A DNA stretch of 64,000 bases from Marinomonas ushuaiensis DSM 15871 (GCF_000521805.1 NZ_JAMB01000004.1:62001-126000); one strand, 5' to 3'. Numbered from the stretch's first letter, positions 1 to 7,783 are shown. Made by a program: numbers and translations. Notes: generated from the sequence alone by a model not told the origin.

Positions 1-482
1 AAGCGATTATTGGCGAGCGTACTGGTCGTGTTTTCCGCCTCGGTGCGACATTGAAAGTTCGTGTTGCCAATGTGAATTTGGAACAACGCAAAATTGATTT
101 GAGTCTTGCTGAAACCACACCTGCGCCGCGTAAGAAAATTGCGCGTGACGACAAAACCGAATTGGAAATGCAATTGGCGCAATTACCGCCGATTGAATTA
201 GGTGGTCGTTCTAAGTCTAAAGGCTCTGCAAAAAGTGCTGAAAAAGGCACTGATAAGAAAGCCGCACCGAAAGGTGATAAAGCAGAAGCAGGCAAAGATG
301 CTAAAGAATCAGATGGGAAGGCGAAGAAAAAACGTCGTTCACCTATTTCTAAAGGTAAGCGTATTAGACTGAAAAAAACCAATGGCACCGCTGCGAATGG
401 TAAACCGGCTTCTGCGGTTAAAAAACCAAAGAAACCAAAAAAACCAAAGAAGAGCAACGCTAAGCCGAAAGCGAAAGATTGA
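1..482 (+). CDS. rnr: Ribonuclease R, C-terminal fragment (cut by window start)
   Basis: The reading frame is open from base 3 and ends with TGA at 480-482. The first ~35 residues (GERTGRVFRLG, then VRVANVNLEQRKIDLSL) are the end of the C-terminal S1 RNA-binding domain of RNase R, a processive 3'-5' exoribonuclease. Then follows a long Lys/Ala/Pro-rich basic tail with repeated KKPKKPKK motifs, as is common at RNase R C-termini and thought to help bind structured RNA. The next gene is rlmB, the same order as rnr-rlmB in E. coli, which supports the call. The start and catalytic domains lie outside the window; a TTG at 51 is not a real start. Confidence 0.9.
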   Translation, partial: AIIGERTGRVFRLGATLKVRVANVNLEQRKIDLSLAETTPAPRKKIARDDKTELEMQLAQLPPIELGGRSKSKGSAKSAEKGTDKKAAPKGDKAEAGKDAKESDGKAKKKRRSPISKGKRIRLKKTNGTAANGKPASAVKKPKKPKKPKKSNAKPKAKD

Positions 483-524
483 TTAGAAATACGACGCACG
501 ACACACAAAAGAATAGAGTAAATA

Positions 525-1292
525 ATGTCAGATTTAGAATGGATATACGGCATTCATGCCGTGGAAAATGCGTTAACTCAACAACCTGAGCGCGTGAAAG
601 AAGTACGCTTTCAGGAAGGCCGAGAAGATAAGAAAAATCAACGTTTGGTTCAGCTTTGTAAAACCAACAAGGTGCGTTATAGCGTTGTGCCTCGTCGAGA
701 CATTGATCAGTTGTTTACCAAGAACAAAGATCGCGTCGTACACCAAGGCGTTGTGGCTTTCACTACCATGACCAAAGCGGGTAACGAAGCGGATTTGCAT
801 ACTTTGGTTGCTGGGTTGGAAGAAAATCCTTTGATCATTATTCTAGATGGTGTAACCGATCCGCATAACTTAGGTGCGTGTTTACGTAGTGCTGATGCGG
901 CGGGTGCTCATGCGGTTGTGATGCCAAAAGACAACTCTGCTCCATTAAATGCGACGGTTAGTAAAGTAGCCTGTGGCGCGGCTGAAAGTATGCCTGTTTT
1001 CTCAGTAACAAATTTAGCTCGCACCATGAAGAAATTGCAGGATCAAGGTGTTTGGATTTTTGGTACCGCAGGCGAAGCAACGCAAACCGTTTATGAGCAA
1101 GATTTTACTATTGGCACCGCTATTGTAATGGGCGCGGAAGGTGAAGGCATGCGTCGTTTAACCCGAGAGCAATGTGATTATCTTGTGAAGCTGCCAATGG
1201 CTGGTGTGGTTTCTAGCCTAAATGTTTCTGTTGCAACGGGTGTTTGTCTTTACGAAGTCGTTCGCCAGCGTGCTGTAAAAGCAAAAGGTTAA
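525..1292 (+). CDS. rlmB: 23S rRNA (guanosine-2251-2'-O)-methyltransferase RlmB
   Basis: This 255-residue protein has the usual length of the SpoU/TrmH-family enzyme that 2'-O-methylates G2251 in the peptidyl-transferase P-loop of 23S rRNA, using S-adenosylmethionine. The N-terminal substrate-binding domain starts with WIYGIHAVENAL. The SPOUT knot motifs are all visible: DGVTDPHNLGACLRSADAAG (~108-127), VMGAEGEGM (~202-210) and LPMAGVVSSLNVSVATG (~223-239). It lies 42 bp behind rnr, probably in one transcript. The cobalamin genes begin 22 bp downstream, so some readthrough into them is possible. Confidence 0.96.
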   Translation: MSDLEWIYGIHAVENALTQQPERVKEVRFQEGREDKKNQRLVQLCKTNKVRYSVVPRRDIDQLFTKNKDRVVHQGVVAFTTMTKAGNEADLHTLVAGLEENPLIIILDGVTDPHNLGACLRSADAAGAHAVVMPKDNSAPLNATVSKVACGAAESMPVFSVTNLARTMKKLQDQGVWIFGTAGEATQTVYEQDFTIGTAIVMGAEGEGMRRLTREQCDYLVKLPMAGVVSSLNVSVATGVCLYEVVRQRAVKAKG

Positions 1293-1314
1293 GATTCAGC
1301 TTAAGGAGATAGTT

Positions 1315-2376
1315 TTGTTTCCAACGTTTACGATTCAAGCGCCTTCGTCTTCAATTGAAAGCGCATTGCAGCAAAAAATTGATAATAAAACTAAGCCTTT
1401 AGGGGCGTTGGGAGAATTGGAAAGCATTGCTTTTCAGCTAGGGAAAATTCAAAACAGCATTACGCCTGATGTATCAAAAGCAAAAATGATTGTATTTGCT
1501 GCCGATCATGGTGTTGTTGCGCAAGGTATTAGTTTGTTTCCTCAAGAAGTGACACCTCAAATGGTGATGAACTTCTTGCTGGGAGGTGCCGCCGTTAGTG
1601 TGTTTTGCGATCAGCACAATGTGCCTTTGCGCGTTGTCGATGTGGGTGTAAATGCAAAGTTGGATGAGCATCCTTTATTGGGCGCGCGTAAAGTGGCGTT
1701 TTCTTCCAAAGACTTTAGTCAAGAAGCTGCGATGACATCGGCAGAAGCTGTACAAGCCATTCAAGCGGGTGTTTATGAAGCGAATCTAGCCATTGATGAT
1801 GGTGTGAACTTGTTGATGTTCGGTGAAATGGGCATAGGCAATACTTGTGTATCTTCATGCATGATGACGGCTTTAATTGGTATCAGTGCGGCAGACAGTG
1901 CAGGTCGCGGAACAGGTTTAGACCCAGCGGGTGTGTCCCATAAAGCGTCTATTATTGAGCAATCATTACAGCGCGCGGAACAAGCAACGGGTCAGGCGAT
2001 GACTGATTGGAATGCTCAAACATTGGCCGAACAAGTTGGTGGCTTTGAAATCTTGGCAATGGCTGGTGCGATGTTGCAATCAGCGGAGCGTCAAACAGCA
2101 TTTGTTGTTGACGGTTTCATTTGTTCTGTCGCCTTGTTGTTTGCTCAAAAAGTAGAGCCGAATGTTCGTGAATTCGCTGTTTTTGCCCATCAATCCAATG
2201 AAAAAGCACATAAAACCCTACTGGAACATTTTAATGCAGAACCGATTTTGTCTTTGGATTTGCGTTTGGGTGAAGGTTCTGGCGCTATTCTCGCTTATCC
2301 TTTGATTCAGAGTGCTTGTGTATTCTTGAATAAAATGGCGAGTTTTAAAAGCGCTGGTGTCAGTGACTCTCAATAA
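1315..2376 (+). CDS. cobT: Nicotinate-nucleotide--dimethylbenzimidazole phosphoribosyltransferase
   Basis: CobT makes alpha-ribazole phosphate from dimethylbenzimidazole and nicotinate mononucleotide, for the lower loop of cobalamin. The 353 residues match the family's ~350. Recognisable parts are the early TKPLGALGELE segment, AADHGVVAQGIS, GEMGIGNT, and the C-terminal LDLRLGEGSGA motif with the catalytic Glu. The start is TTG at 1315, placed by a good AAGGAGAT ribosome site at about 1303-1310. It is the first of a run of cobalamin genes (cobT, cobS, cobC, cobO). No cobalamin riboswitch is present; only 22 bp separate it from rlmB. Confidence 0.95.
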   Translation: MFPTFTIQAPSSSIESALQQKIDNKTKPLGALGELESIAFQLGKIQNSITPDVSKAKMIVFAADHGVVAQGISLFPQEVTPQMVMNFLLGGAAVSVFCDQHNVPLRVVDVGVNAKLDEHPLLGARKVAFSSKDFSQEAAMTSAEAVQAIQAGVYEANLAIDDGVNLLMFGEMGIGNTCVSSCMMTALIGISAADSAGRGTGLDPAGVSHKASIIEQSLQRAEQATGQAMTDWNAQTLAEQVGGFEILAMAGAMLQSAERQTAFVVDGFICSVALLFAQKVEPNVREFAVFAHQSNEKAHKTLLEHFNAEPILSLDLRLGEGSGAILAYPLIQSACVFLNKMASFKSAGVSDSQ

Positions 2377-2424
2377 TTGTTTTGAGCAGCGATGTTAAAA
2401 TACAAAAGTAAGAAGTAAATAAAT

Positions 2425-3210
2425 ATGAAAGGCATGGTACTTGGTCCATATTGGCAAGGCTTTAAACGTAGCCTTGTTACTTACACTCGAATTCCGCTGA
2501 AAGTGGATTGGAGTGATGATATAAAGCACATCTCACCGGTGTGCTTTTTGCCATGGATAGGTATCGTTGTCGCTTTGATTAGCGCTTGGCCACTTTGGTT
2601 TGATTGGTCTTCGTCTTTGCAAGCTATCTTGATGTTGTTGACAGCCGTATTACTAACGGGCGGTTTTCATGAGGATGGCCTGATGGATTCTTGTGATGGC
2701 TTGATTGGTGGTTGGGACAAAGAACAACGTTTGTCCATCATGAAAGATTCTAGAATTGGCAGTTATGCCGCCTTGTCGATTTGGTTTTCCCTTTCTATTA
2801 AATGGTTATTACTGAGTGAACTTTTAGAGGTGATTCCTGAGTCGTTCCTAGGACTGATTTATACCTTAAGCGCTTGGTGTATTGTTCATGTCATGGCGAG
2901 AATTATGCCATTAATGCTGATGAGCACGTTAGATTATGTGACATTAGGGAAGAGTAAGGCATCTGGTATGATTGCCAAATTAAGCCCGATTCATTGGACG
3001 ATTGCGCTTGCGCCATGTTTGGTTATTGGTTTGTTGGCGTTCAATATTATTGCTCTTATTATGACATTGCTTATTGCCGTTGGTGTTGTGGTGTTATTGC
3101 GTATGTATTTGCGTAAAAAAATAGAAGGGTTTAACGGAGATACGTTAGGAGCGAGTGAGCAAATTGGTGAGGTGCTTGTTATCGTTTGTTTGTTGGCGTC
3201 CTATTCGTGA
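2425..3210 (+). CDS. cobS: Adenosylcobinamide-GDP ribazoletransferase (cobalamin synthase)
   Basis: CobS is the membrane enzyme that joins adenosylcobinamide-GDP to alpha-ribazole or its phosphate. The 261-residue protein is very hydrophobic with about six to seven membrane segments. It carries the family's acidic metal-binding motif GGFHEDGLMDSCDGLIGG (~76-93), and DSRIGSYA follows. It lies 48 bp after cobT, and its stop codon overlaps the GTG start of cobC (GTGA), which suggests translational coupling. Confidence 0.95.
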   Translation: MKGMVLGPYWQGFKRSLVTYTRIPLKVDWSDDIKHISPVCFLPWIGIVVALISAWPLWFDWSSSLQAILMLLTAVLLTGGFHEDGLMDSCDGLIGGWDKEQRLSIMKDSRIGSYAALSIWFSLSIKWLLLSELLEVIPESFLGLIYTLSAWCIVHVMARIMPLMLMSTLDYVTLGKSKASGMIAKLSPIHWTIALAPCLVIGLLAFNIIALIMTLLIAVGVVVLLRMYLRKKIEGFNGDTLGASEQIGEVLVIVCLLASYS

Positions 3211-3797
3211 AATTATTTTTAATACGACATCCAAAGCCGGATGTGAAAAAAGGCTTATGCTATGGCGATATGGATGTACCACTTTCGCCTGACTGGGAAG
3301 AGGGCGCGAATGCTCTGATGAAATCCCTTTTATTGGATTTTTCTGACGCGTTGAATGTGTGTTATCACAGTCCATTAAGTCGAGCAGCACAATTAGCCGA
3401 TCATATTAGTAACGGACATTCTCAATCGGTTGTCGCACTTAAAGAATTAGACTTTGGCGATTGGGAAGGGCTGTGCTGGCAAGATATTCCAAAGCAAGAA
3501 ATTGATGCTTGGATGGAAGATATTGTTAACGGTGCGCCTTATAATGGCGAATCATTACAAATGGTTGCAGATCGAGTTTGGAGCTGGTGGTTGTCGATAA
3601 AAGACAATCCTGTTGATGCTTGTGTGTTGGTAGCCCATGCAGGCGTGATTAAGGTATTGGTAAGTTTGCTTTGTCAGTGGCCACTTGCTCAGGCGCATCG
3701 TATCGATGTGGGCTTTACTAGTCTGACCGAGTTTATGGTTCAAAGGGATTATGTCACCTTGAAGCGTCTCGGTGCTGGTGATTGGGTAATAGCGTAA
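3207..3797 (+). CDS. cobC: Alpha-ribazole phosphatase-like histidine phosphatase
   Basis: A 196-residue protein of the phosphoglycerate-mutase-like histidine phosphatase family. The N-terminal RHP motif (residues 7-9, a variant of RHG), GLCYGDMDVPLS, ELDFGDWEGL and the second histidine in VAHAGVIKVL fit CobC, which dephosphorylates alpha-ribazole phosphate in lower-ligand assembly. I chose GTG at 3207, which overlaps the cobS stop; a longer frame from 3186 would add residues inside cobS that the family lacks. The position between cobS and cobO supports the role; general histidine phosphatases share the fold. Confidence 0.88.
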   Translation: MKLFLIRHPKPDVKKGLCYGDMDVPLSPDWEEGANALMKSLLLDFSDALNVCYHSPLSRAAQLADHISNGHSQSVVALKELDFGDWEGLCWQDIPKQEIDAWMEDIVNGAPYNGESLQMVADRVWSWWLSIKDNPVDACVLVAHAGVIKVLVSLLCQWPLAQAHRIDVGFTSLTEFMVQRDYVTLKRLGAGDWVIA

Positions 3798-3847
3798 GGT
3801 TTGGTGTTCGCCAAGTTTTCTTTGATTTTATTGAGATAAAATACATC

Positions 3848-4513
3848 ATGTTGCTATATCTTTTGGGTATGTTTGGTATTGCTGCTTTTGCAATCACTGG
3901 CGTTATTTCATCTGGCAAAAAAGACATGGATCTTTTTAGTGTCGTCTTTCTTGGCATGGTGACGTCGCTTGGTGGCGGTACGATTCGAGATACTGTCTTA
4001 TCTGTTGAAACGGTTTATTGGGTCGCTGATACCTCGTATTTGTGGGTAGCATTTGCGTCTTCTGTTTTTGCTTTTTTCGGTGTTCGTTTTATGAATGACC
4101 GACAAAAAGTGTTTCATTATGCCGATTCTTTTGGTCTGGCTTTATTTACCGTCGTTGCTACGGAAAAGGTATTAGACTTAGGTTTCGCGGCACCAATTGC
4201 CATTACCATGGGCATCATCACTGGTGTCGCTGGTGGCATTATTCGTGATGTATTAAGCCATCGTCCACCTTTGGTTTTGGGGCGTGAATTTTATGCTACG
4301 CCTGCTTTTTTGGGCGCCTTCTTGTTTGTGCTACTTCACAAAAACATACCTTCACATGAATTTAACTCCATTTACGCGGTGTTGTTAATCTTTATACTGA
4401 GAGTATTCGCGATACATAAAGATTTGTATTACCCAAGTTGGCTACTTTATAAAAAAGAGATAGATCATGACCCAAGAAAAGATGACCAAAACTCCACTAA
4501 CACCAAGTATTGA
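3848..4513 (+). CDS. TRIC-type (UPF0126/YicG family) membrane channel protein
   Basis: The 221-residue protein has about seven membrane segments arranged as two repeats. Each repeat carries a glycine-rich motif ending in IRD: SLGGGTIRD and GVAGGIIRD. This is the UPF0126/YicG family, whose members are prokaryotic TRIC potassium-permeable trimeric channels. ATG at 3848 begins at the first membrane segment; an in-frame start at 3782 would add a non-family leader. The gene overlaps cobO by 47 bp and sits inside the cobalamin block. No link of this family to B12 is established; see findings. Confidence 0.85.
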   Translation: MLLYLLGMFGIAAFAITGVISSGKKDMDLFSVVFLGMVTSLGGGTIRDTVLSVETVYWVADTSYLWVAFASSVFAFFGVRFMNDRQKVFHYADSFGLALFTVVATEKVLDLGFAAPIAITMGIITGVAGGIIRDVLSHRPPLVLGREFYATPAFLGAFLFVLLHKNIPSHEFNSIYAVLLIFILRVFAIHKDLYYPSWLLYKKEIDHDPRKDDQNSTNTKY

Positions 4514-5126
4514 AAAAGACACTGCAGACCAAGATGCTTTAGACAAAAATGAAGCACGTTTGCTAAAAAAGAAAGCTGTTGTTGATAAGCGTATTGCTTC
4601 GGCAACAGAAGAGCGCGGTGTGACCATTTTGCTAACAGGCAATGGTAAAGGTAAAAGCTCAAGTGGCTTTGGTACAATGGCTCGAGCGTTAGGTCATGGC
4701 CAAAAATGTGGTGTTATTCAATTTATCAAAGGCCGTAAAAAAACAGGTGAACAATTGTTTTTTGGTGAGCATCCTTTGGTTGATTTTCACGTGATGGGCC
4801 ACGGTTTTACTTGGGAAACTCGTAATCCAGAGCTGGAAAAAGAAGCTGCTGAACAAGCCTGGGATTTAGCGAAAAAAATGTTATCTGATCCAAGTATTCA
4901 TTTTATCCTGCTGGATGAAATAACCTACATGTATAAATACGGTTATCTAAATGAAGATGATCTGGTTGCTGCCTTAGCTGCACGTCCAAAACACCAAAAT
5001 GTGATGATGACGGGCCGTACAGCACCACGAGTATTATTAGACAATGTAGACACACACAGTAAAATTGCCGATGAACGTCATGCTTTTGCCAATGGCGTAA
5101 AAGCGCAAGTCGGTATTGAATGGTAG
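4467..5126 (+). CDS. cobO: Cob(I)yrinic acid a,c-diamide adenosyltransferase
   Basis: CobO/BtuR attaches the 5'-deoxyadenosyl group of ATP to cob(I)alamin or its precursors. The 219 residues include a variant P-loop GNGKGKSS (58-65), LLDEITYMYKYG and the C-terminal MMTGRTAPRVLLD, all typical of BtuR/CobO. The N-terminus (~45 residues) is charged and probably disordered, making the protein somewhat longer than E. coli BtuR. The ATG at 4467 has an AGAGAT ribosome site and lies within the end of the TRIC gene, so the two are almost surely co-transcribed. It closes the cob block. Confidence 0.94.
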   Translation: MTQEKMTKTPLTPSIEKDTADQDALDKNEARLLKKKAVVDKRIASATEERGVTILLTGNGKGKSSSGFGTMARALGHGQKCGVIQFIKGRKKTGEQLFFGEHPLVDFHVMGHGFTWETRNPELEKEAAEQAWDLAKKMLSDPSIHFILLDEITYMYKYGYLNEDDLVAALAARPKHQNVMMTGRTAPRVLLDNVDTHSKIADERHAFANGVKAQVGIEW

Positions 5127-5413
5127 GGCTTTTATAACAGAGACACCAAAACAGATACGAGTGGTCAATATCGGATTAAGGTACGCATTACGAGCTATAA
5201 TACTCTATTAAGTCGTACCTTTTCTTGCTGAACGACCATCAACTTTACCTTCCCCAAAAAATACCTTCCCCCTAGACTCTGCAGAACTTTCCAAACATAA
5301 AATCAGAACCAAATGAGATTTATTCTCAAAACTTCTGGATTTATTTCAATTCTTTTACGATAATGATTCCCATTAGTGTTGTTGATCTATAGTAAAAGAC
5401 CGTGGAGGCAAGA
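5127..5413. other. Intergenic regulatory region before the Ni-SOD operon
   Basis: This 287-bp gap has no convincing gene. It contains two direct copies of TACCTTCCCC (5246-5255 and 5262-5271, period 16 bp) and a Fur-box-like sequence near its right end. A promoter for the operon that starts at 5414 must lie here, but I cannot fix one -35/-10 pair. Confidence 0.5.
5359..5377 (+). promoter_or_regulatory. Fur-box-like operator
   Basis: GATAATGATTCCCATTAGT matches 14 of 19 positions of the classical Fur consensus GATAATGATAATCATTATC, including the whole left half. It lies ~37 bp before the first gene of the Ni-SOD operon. Iron-dependent repression would fit use of a nickel enzyme when iron is scarce; a Nur-type (nickel) Fur homologue is the alternative. 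The match is seen; the function is inferred. Confidence 0.55.
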
Positions 5414-5857
5414 ATGCAAAACTGGGAACGTTTAACAAGACAAGCCAATAGAGCTTATTCAAGCCATGCTTTCTCTGATGCTGTGGATTTGAATCGTCAA
5501 GCATTGGCGCAAGCTGAAATGTCGTTTGATGATGATTTTCATCGAGACGCAGAGTCTGCTGTTGCTGCAGCCGCGGTCAGTTTCTTGAATATTGCAGAAT
5601 CTTATACCGCGTTGGGAGACTTCGTATCGGCCAACACACAATATGAAAGTGCAATGAATTTCTTACAAACCATTATTACACGTACCGATGTTGATGATGA
5701 GCAACACAATTTGATTATGCGAACAGCTACGCACATTCGATTCGAGTGGGAGTTGTTTACTCAAAGTCACAGTAAAAACATTACCGCCCAGAGCAAAATA
5801 TTAATGCAGGCGTTATCGAGTGCGGTTTCTAGTTCGAAAGCTGCAATACATCATTGA
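5414..5857 (+). CDS. Small TPR-like helical protein, first gene of Ni-SOD operon
   Basis: A 147-residue cytoplasmic protein that looks all-helical. Segments beginning ANRAYSSHAFSDAVDLNRQALAQAE and NIAESYTALGDFVSANTQYESA have the residue pattern of tetratricopeptide repeats. The N-terminus (MQNWERLTRQAN...) loosely resembles the DUF2753 family described from vibrios, but I am not certain of that. ATG 5414 is preferred because GGAGG at 5404-5408 precedes it; a GTG at 5402 lies within that site. It stands first behind a Fur-like box, with the His-rich membrane protein and sodN downstream. A scaffold or maturation role is only a guess. Confidence 0.75.
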   Translation: MQNWERLTRQANRAYSSHAFSDAVDLNRQALAQAEMSFDDDFHRDAESAVAAAAVSFLNIAESYTALGDFVSANTQYESAMNFLQTIITRTDVDDEQHNLIMRTATHIRFEWELFTQSHSKNITAQSKILMQALSSAVSSSKAAIHH

Positions 5858-5926
5858 TACTTTTGTTTGAGTTTATTTGGCCTGATTGTAATGAAATTTA
5901 ATGACTTATTCATAAGGATATCTAAT

Positions 5927-6148
5927 ATGAAATCTATTTTTACTGCCTCGCTATTAAGTTTCTTTTTTGTGATGAGCCAAGTTGTACAAGCACATCCTGG
6001 TCATGATCATTCCCATTGGATGAGTAACACCATTCATATGTTAAGCATTTTTTCAGTCGCTGCATTAATAGTTGGTGGCTTTGTTTATAAGCAATTGGTT
6101 CGCCGTCGTTACTCTGTTAAAAAGAAGGATATTAACCATGATGCATAG
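5927..6148 (+). CDS. 73-residue His-rich membrane protein of the Ni-SOD operon
   Basis: The product has a signal peptide (MKSIFTASLLSFFFVMSQVVQA) and then HPGHDHSHW at the predicted mature N-terminus. One membrane segment follows (LSIFSVAALIVGGFVY), with a basic cytoplasmic tail. The HPGHD motif after a signal peptide resembles the N-terminus of HupE/UreJ nickel permeases, but the rest of HupE is absent. ATG 5927 has an AAGGAT ribosome site; longer starts lack one. It overlaps sodN by 11 bp, so translation is probably coupled. Nickel binding at the periplasmic face is a reasonable inference, not a known function. Confidence 0.75.
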   Translation: MKSIFTASLLSFFFVMSQVVQAHPGHDHSHWMSNTIHMLSIFSVAALIVGGFVYKQLVRRRYSVKKKDINHDA

Positions 6149-6641
6149 TGTGATTAAAATTCTAGACAAAGTAATTGGCTTTAAAACCGCGCAAGCTCAT
6201 TGCGATATTCCTTGTAAAATATACGATCCATCAACAGCACAGCTCGCGGCATTAAGCTGTATTCGTCTATTGGACTTGATCAAAGAAGTGGAAGATAAAG
6301 GCGACCTTGATGTTGCAGGCTTCGCACAGATTTCTCGTTTAGTGATAGAAAAAGAAGCGGCTTGTACAGAAGTGAAAGAAGCGGTTCGAATCATTTGGGG
6401 AGATTATTTCAAAGCAACACAGTTTGAACAAGTGCCGACTATTCATGATTTAACGCATGCCATCATGCTTCAAGCGTCAATGTGTAAACAAAGCATTGAC
6501 CACGTAGAAGGTGAAAAGCTGGTTGAATTGGTGAATCAATTTGCGGATGCTTTCTGGTTAACGAAAGGCGTCCCCACGTACCGTGCAACTTGTCCTTATC
6601 CGCCAATGCTAACCGTGGTTTATCCTGACCTGAAAGGCTAG
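6138..6641 (+). CDS. sodN: Nickel-containing superoxide dismutase precursor
   Basis: SodN disproportionates superoxide with a nickel ion held in an N-terminal hook. The defining motif HCDIPCKIYDP is present: His, both Cys and Tyr of the Ni hook are all kept. It is preceded by a leader of 19 residues (from ATG 6141; ATG 6138 adds one Met), which must be cut after TAQA to free the His ligand. The leader is not a hydrophobic signal peptide, so a cytoplasmic enzyme is expected. The mature part (~147 residues, helical, ending near AFWLTKG and a Pro/Tyr-rich tail) is longer than the 117-residue Streptomyces enzyme. The maturation protease follows directly. Confidence 0.95.
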   Translation: MMHSVIKILDKVIGFKTAQAHCDIPCKIYDPSTAQLAALSCIRLLDLIKEVEDKGDLDVAGFAQISRLVIEKEAACTEVKEAVRIIWGDYFKATQFEQVPTIHDLTHAIMLQASMCKQSIDHVEGEKLVELVNQFADAFWLTKGVPTYRATCPYPPMLTVVYPDLKG

Positions 6642-6686
6642 GTGACTGCTGTTCTAAACAATTCATAAGAGTAAAAAGGAGGCAAA

Positions 6687-7004
6687 ATGCTGAACCTAAT
6701 AAAAGTACAAGGAGAAAGTATGTCTCCTAGATTACAAGATGGTGATTTTGTTTTTACCAGTCGATGGCATAAAAAACTCAAGATCGGCCACCTTGTGGTA
6801 GTTGATCATGCTTTTTATGGCTTTATTATTAAAAAAGTTTTACATATCGCTCCTGGCGGACAACTCTGGTTGGGTGGTGAAAATAACTGGAGTATGCAAT
6901 CAGAACGTATTGGCTGGGTATCGTCACGACGGGTTGTTGGCAAAGTAATCTTCTGTATTTGCTCTTCAAAAGTGTACAAAAATAAAGACACTTTATTAAA
7001 ATGA
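6687..7004 (+). CDS. sodX: Ni-SOD maturation protease (S26 signal-peptidase family)
   Basis: A short 105-residue S26-family peptidase without a membrane anchor, 45 bp after sodN. The catalytic Ser lies in GESMSP (Ser11) and the general-base Lys in GFIIKKVL. GENNWSMQSERIGW corresponds to the GDN...S...DSR box of signal peptidases. SodX proteins of this type remove the SodN leader to expose the nickel-binding His. A perfect AAGGAGG ribosome site precedes ATG 6687. It is probably the last gene of the operon; a promoter-like sequence follows before the next gene. Confidence 0.9.
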   Translation: MLNLIKVQGESMSPRLQDGDFVFTSRWHKKLKIGHLVVVDHAFYGFIIKKVLHIAPGGQLWLGGENNWSMQSERIGWVSSRRVVGKVIFCICSSKVYKNKDTLLK

Positions 7005-7029
7005 CATAAAAATGCTTTTTGGTTTGATA

Positions 7030-7058
7030 TTGGTCTTGTGCGAATTTTTCTCTAGAAT
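7030..7058 (+). promoter_or_regulatory. Sigma-70-like promoter for the YitT-family gene
   Basis: TTGGTC (7030-7035) and TAGAAT (7053-7058) are separated by 17 bp and lie ~50 bp before ATG 7109. Two mismatches to consensus in the -35 and one in the -10. This would separate the YitT gene from the Ni-SOD operon. Confidence 0.4.
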
Positions 7059-7108
7059 CCACGCCATTGCACGACCCCTTTTCCTTTATTAAAACCAAAG
7101 AGATATTT

Positions 7109-7729
7109 ATGTCGACAGTAGACGCAAATAAGTCACAAAAGCACACTCGCCTTGAAGATGCCCAAGCTATGGTTCTTGGTACCTTAATCATTTCGTTAGG
7201 TGTCAACCTTTTCATCCAAACTGGTTTGCTATCTGGCGGATCTGCAGGATTGGCATTTCTTATCCAATATTCAACCTCTTTCAGTTTTGGACAAGCGTTT
7301 TTTGTTATCAACTTACCTTTTTATGTATTAGCAATTATGCACTTTGGTTGGGAGTTTACTTTAAAAACATTTTTTGCCGTTTTTTGCCTATCAGCATTTT
7401 CTGATTTAACCGCGATGATGATTTCATTTGAAAGCGTTAACCCTATTTACGCGAGTATTGTTGGTGGTTCTTTAATTGGTGTTGGTTTTTTGATGTTGTT
7501 TCGTCATAACGCAAGTTTAGGTGGTTTGAATATTTTGGCTCGTTATGTCGCTGAGAAATATGGTATTTCAATGGGTAAATTTCAGATGGTAGCGGACTGT
7601 TGTATCGTCTTGTTGTCTGTTTTTGTGGTGGATTTCACCTTGATTGTTATTTCTATTGTAGGTGCGATTGCATTAAATATGATCATCGCGGTAAACCATA
7701 AACCAGGTCGTTACATGGGTAACGTGTAA
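7109..7729 (+). CDS. YitT family membrane protein
   Basis: A 206-residue inner-membrane protein with about five to six hydrophobic segments. The family signature regions are visible: TLIISLGVNLFIQTGLLSGG near the N-terminus, then GGSLIGVGFLMLFRHNASLGG and NILARY. YitT (DUF161) proteins are poorly characterised; transport has been proposed. I chose ATG 7109 rather than 7067, since the longer frame runs through likely leader sequence. Terminator-like hairpins follow. Confidence 0.85.
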   Translation: MSTVDANKSQKHTRLEDAQAMVLGTLIISLGVNLFIQTGLLSGGSAGLAFLIQYSTSFSFGQAFFVINLPFYVLAIMHFGWEFTLKTFFAVFCLSAFSDLTAMMISFESVNPIYASIVGGSLIGVGFLMLFRHNASLGGLNILARYVAEKYGISMGKFQMVADCCIVLLSVFVVDFTLIVISIVGAIALNMIIAVNHKPGRYMGNV

Positions 7730-7758
7730 ACACGATAGAAAATGGTGAGAATCTAGAG

Positions 7759-7783
7759 AAAGGCGGCTTAGGTCGTCTTTTTT
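7759..7783 (+). terminator. Probable rho-independent terminator after YitT gene
   Basis: AGGCGGC-TTAG-GTCGTCT, with G-T pairs, followed by a run of T. It lies 30 bp after the stop of the YitT gene. Confidence 0.55.

Noticed and set aside
51-482. A separate basic protein starting with TTG 51
   Set aside because: The frame is open upstream to the window edge and reads as the S1 domain of RNase R, so this is its C-terminal end.
1293-1314. Cobalamin riboswitch before cobT
   Set aside because: Only 22 bp separate rlmB and cobT, far too short for a B12 riboswitch.
3782-3847. Longer N-terminus for the TRIC protein
   Set aside because: The extra residues are not membrane-like and the family begins at the MLLYLLGMFG segment.
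6829-7311. 160-codon open frame on the minus strand
   Set aside because: It runs antisense to sodX and the YitT gene, has no family resemblance and no convincing ribosome site.
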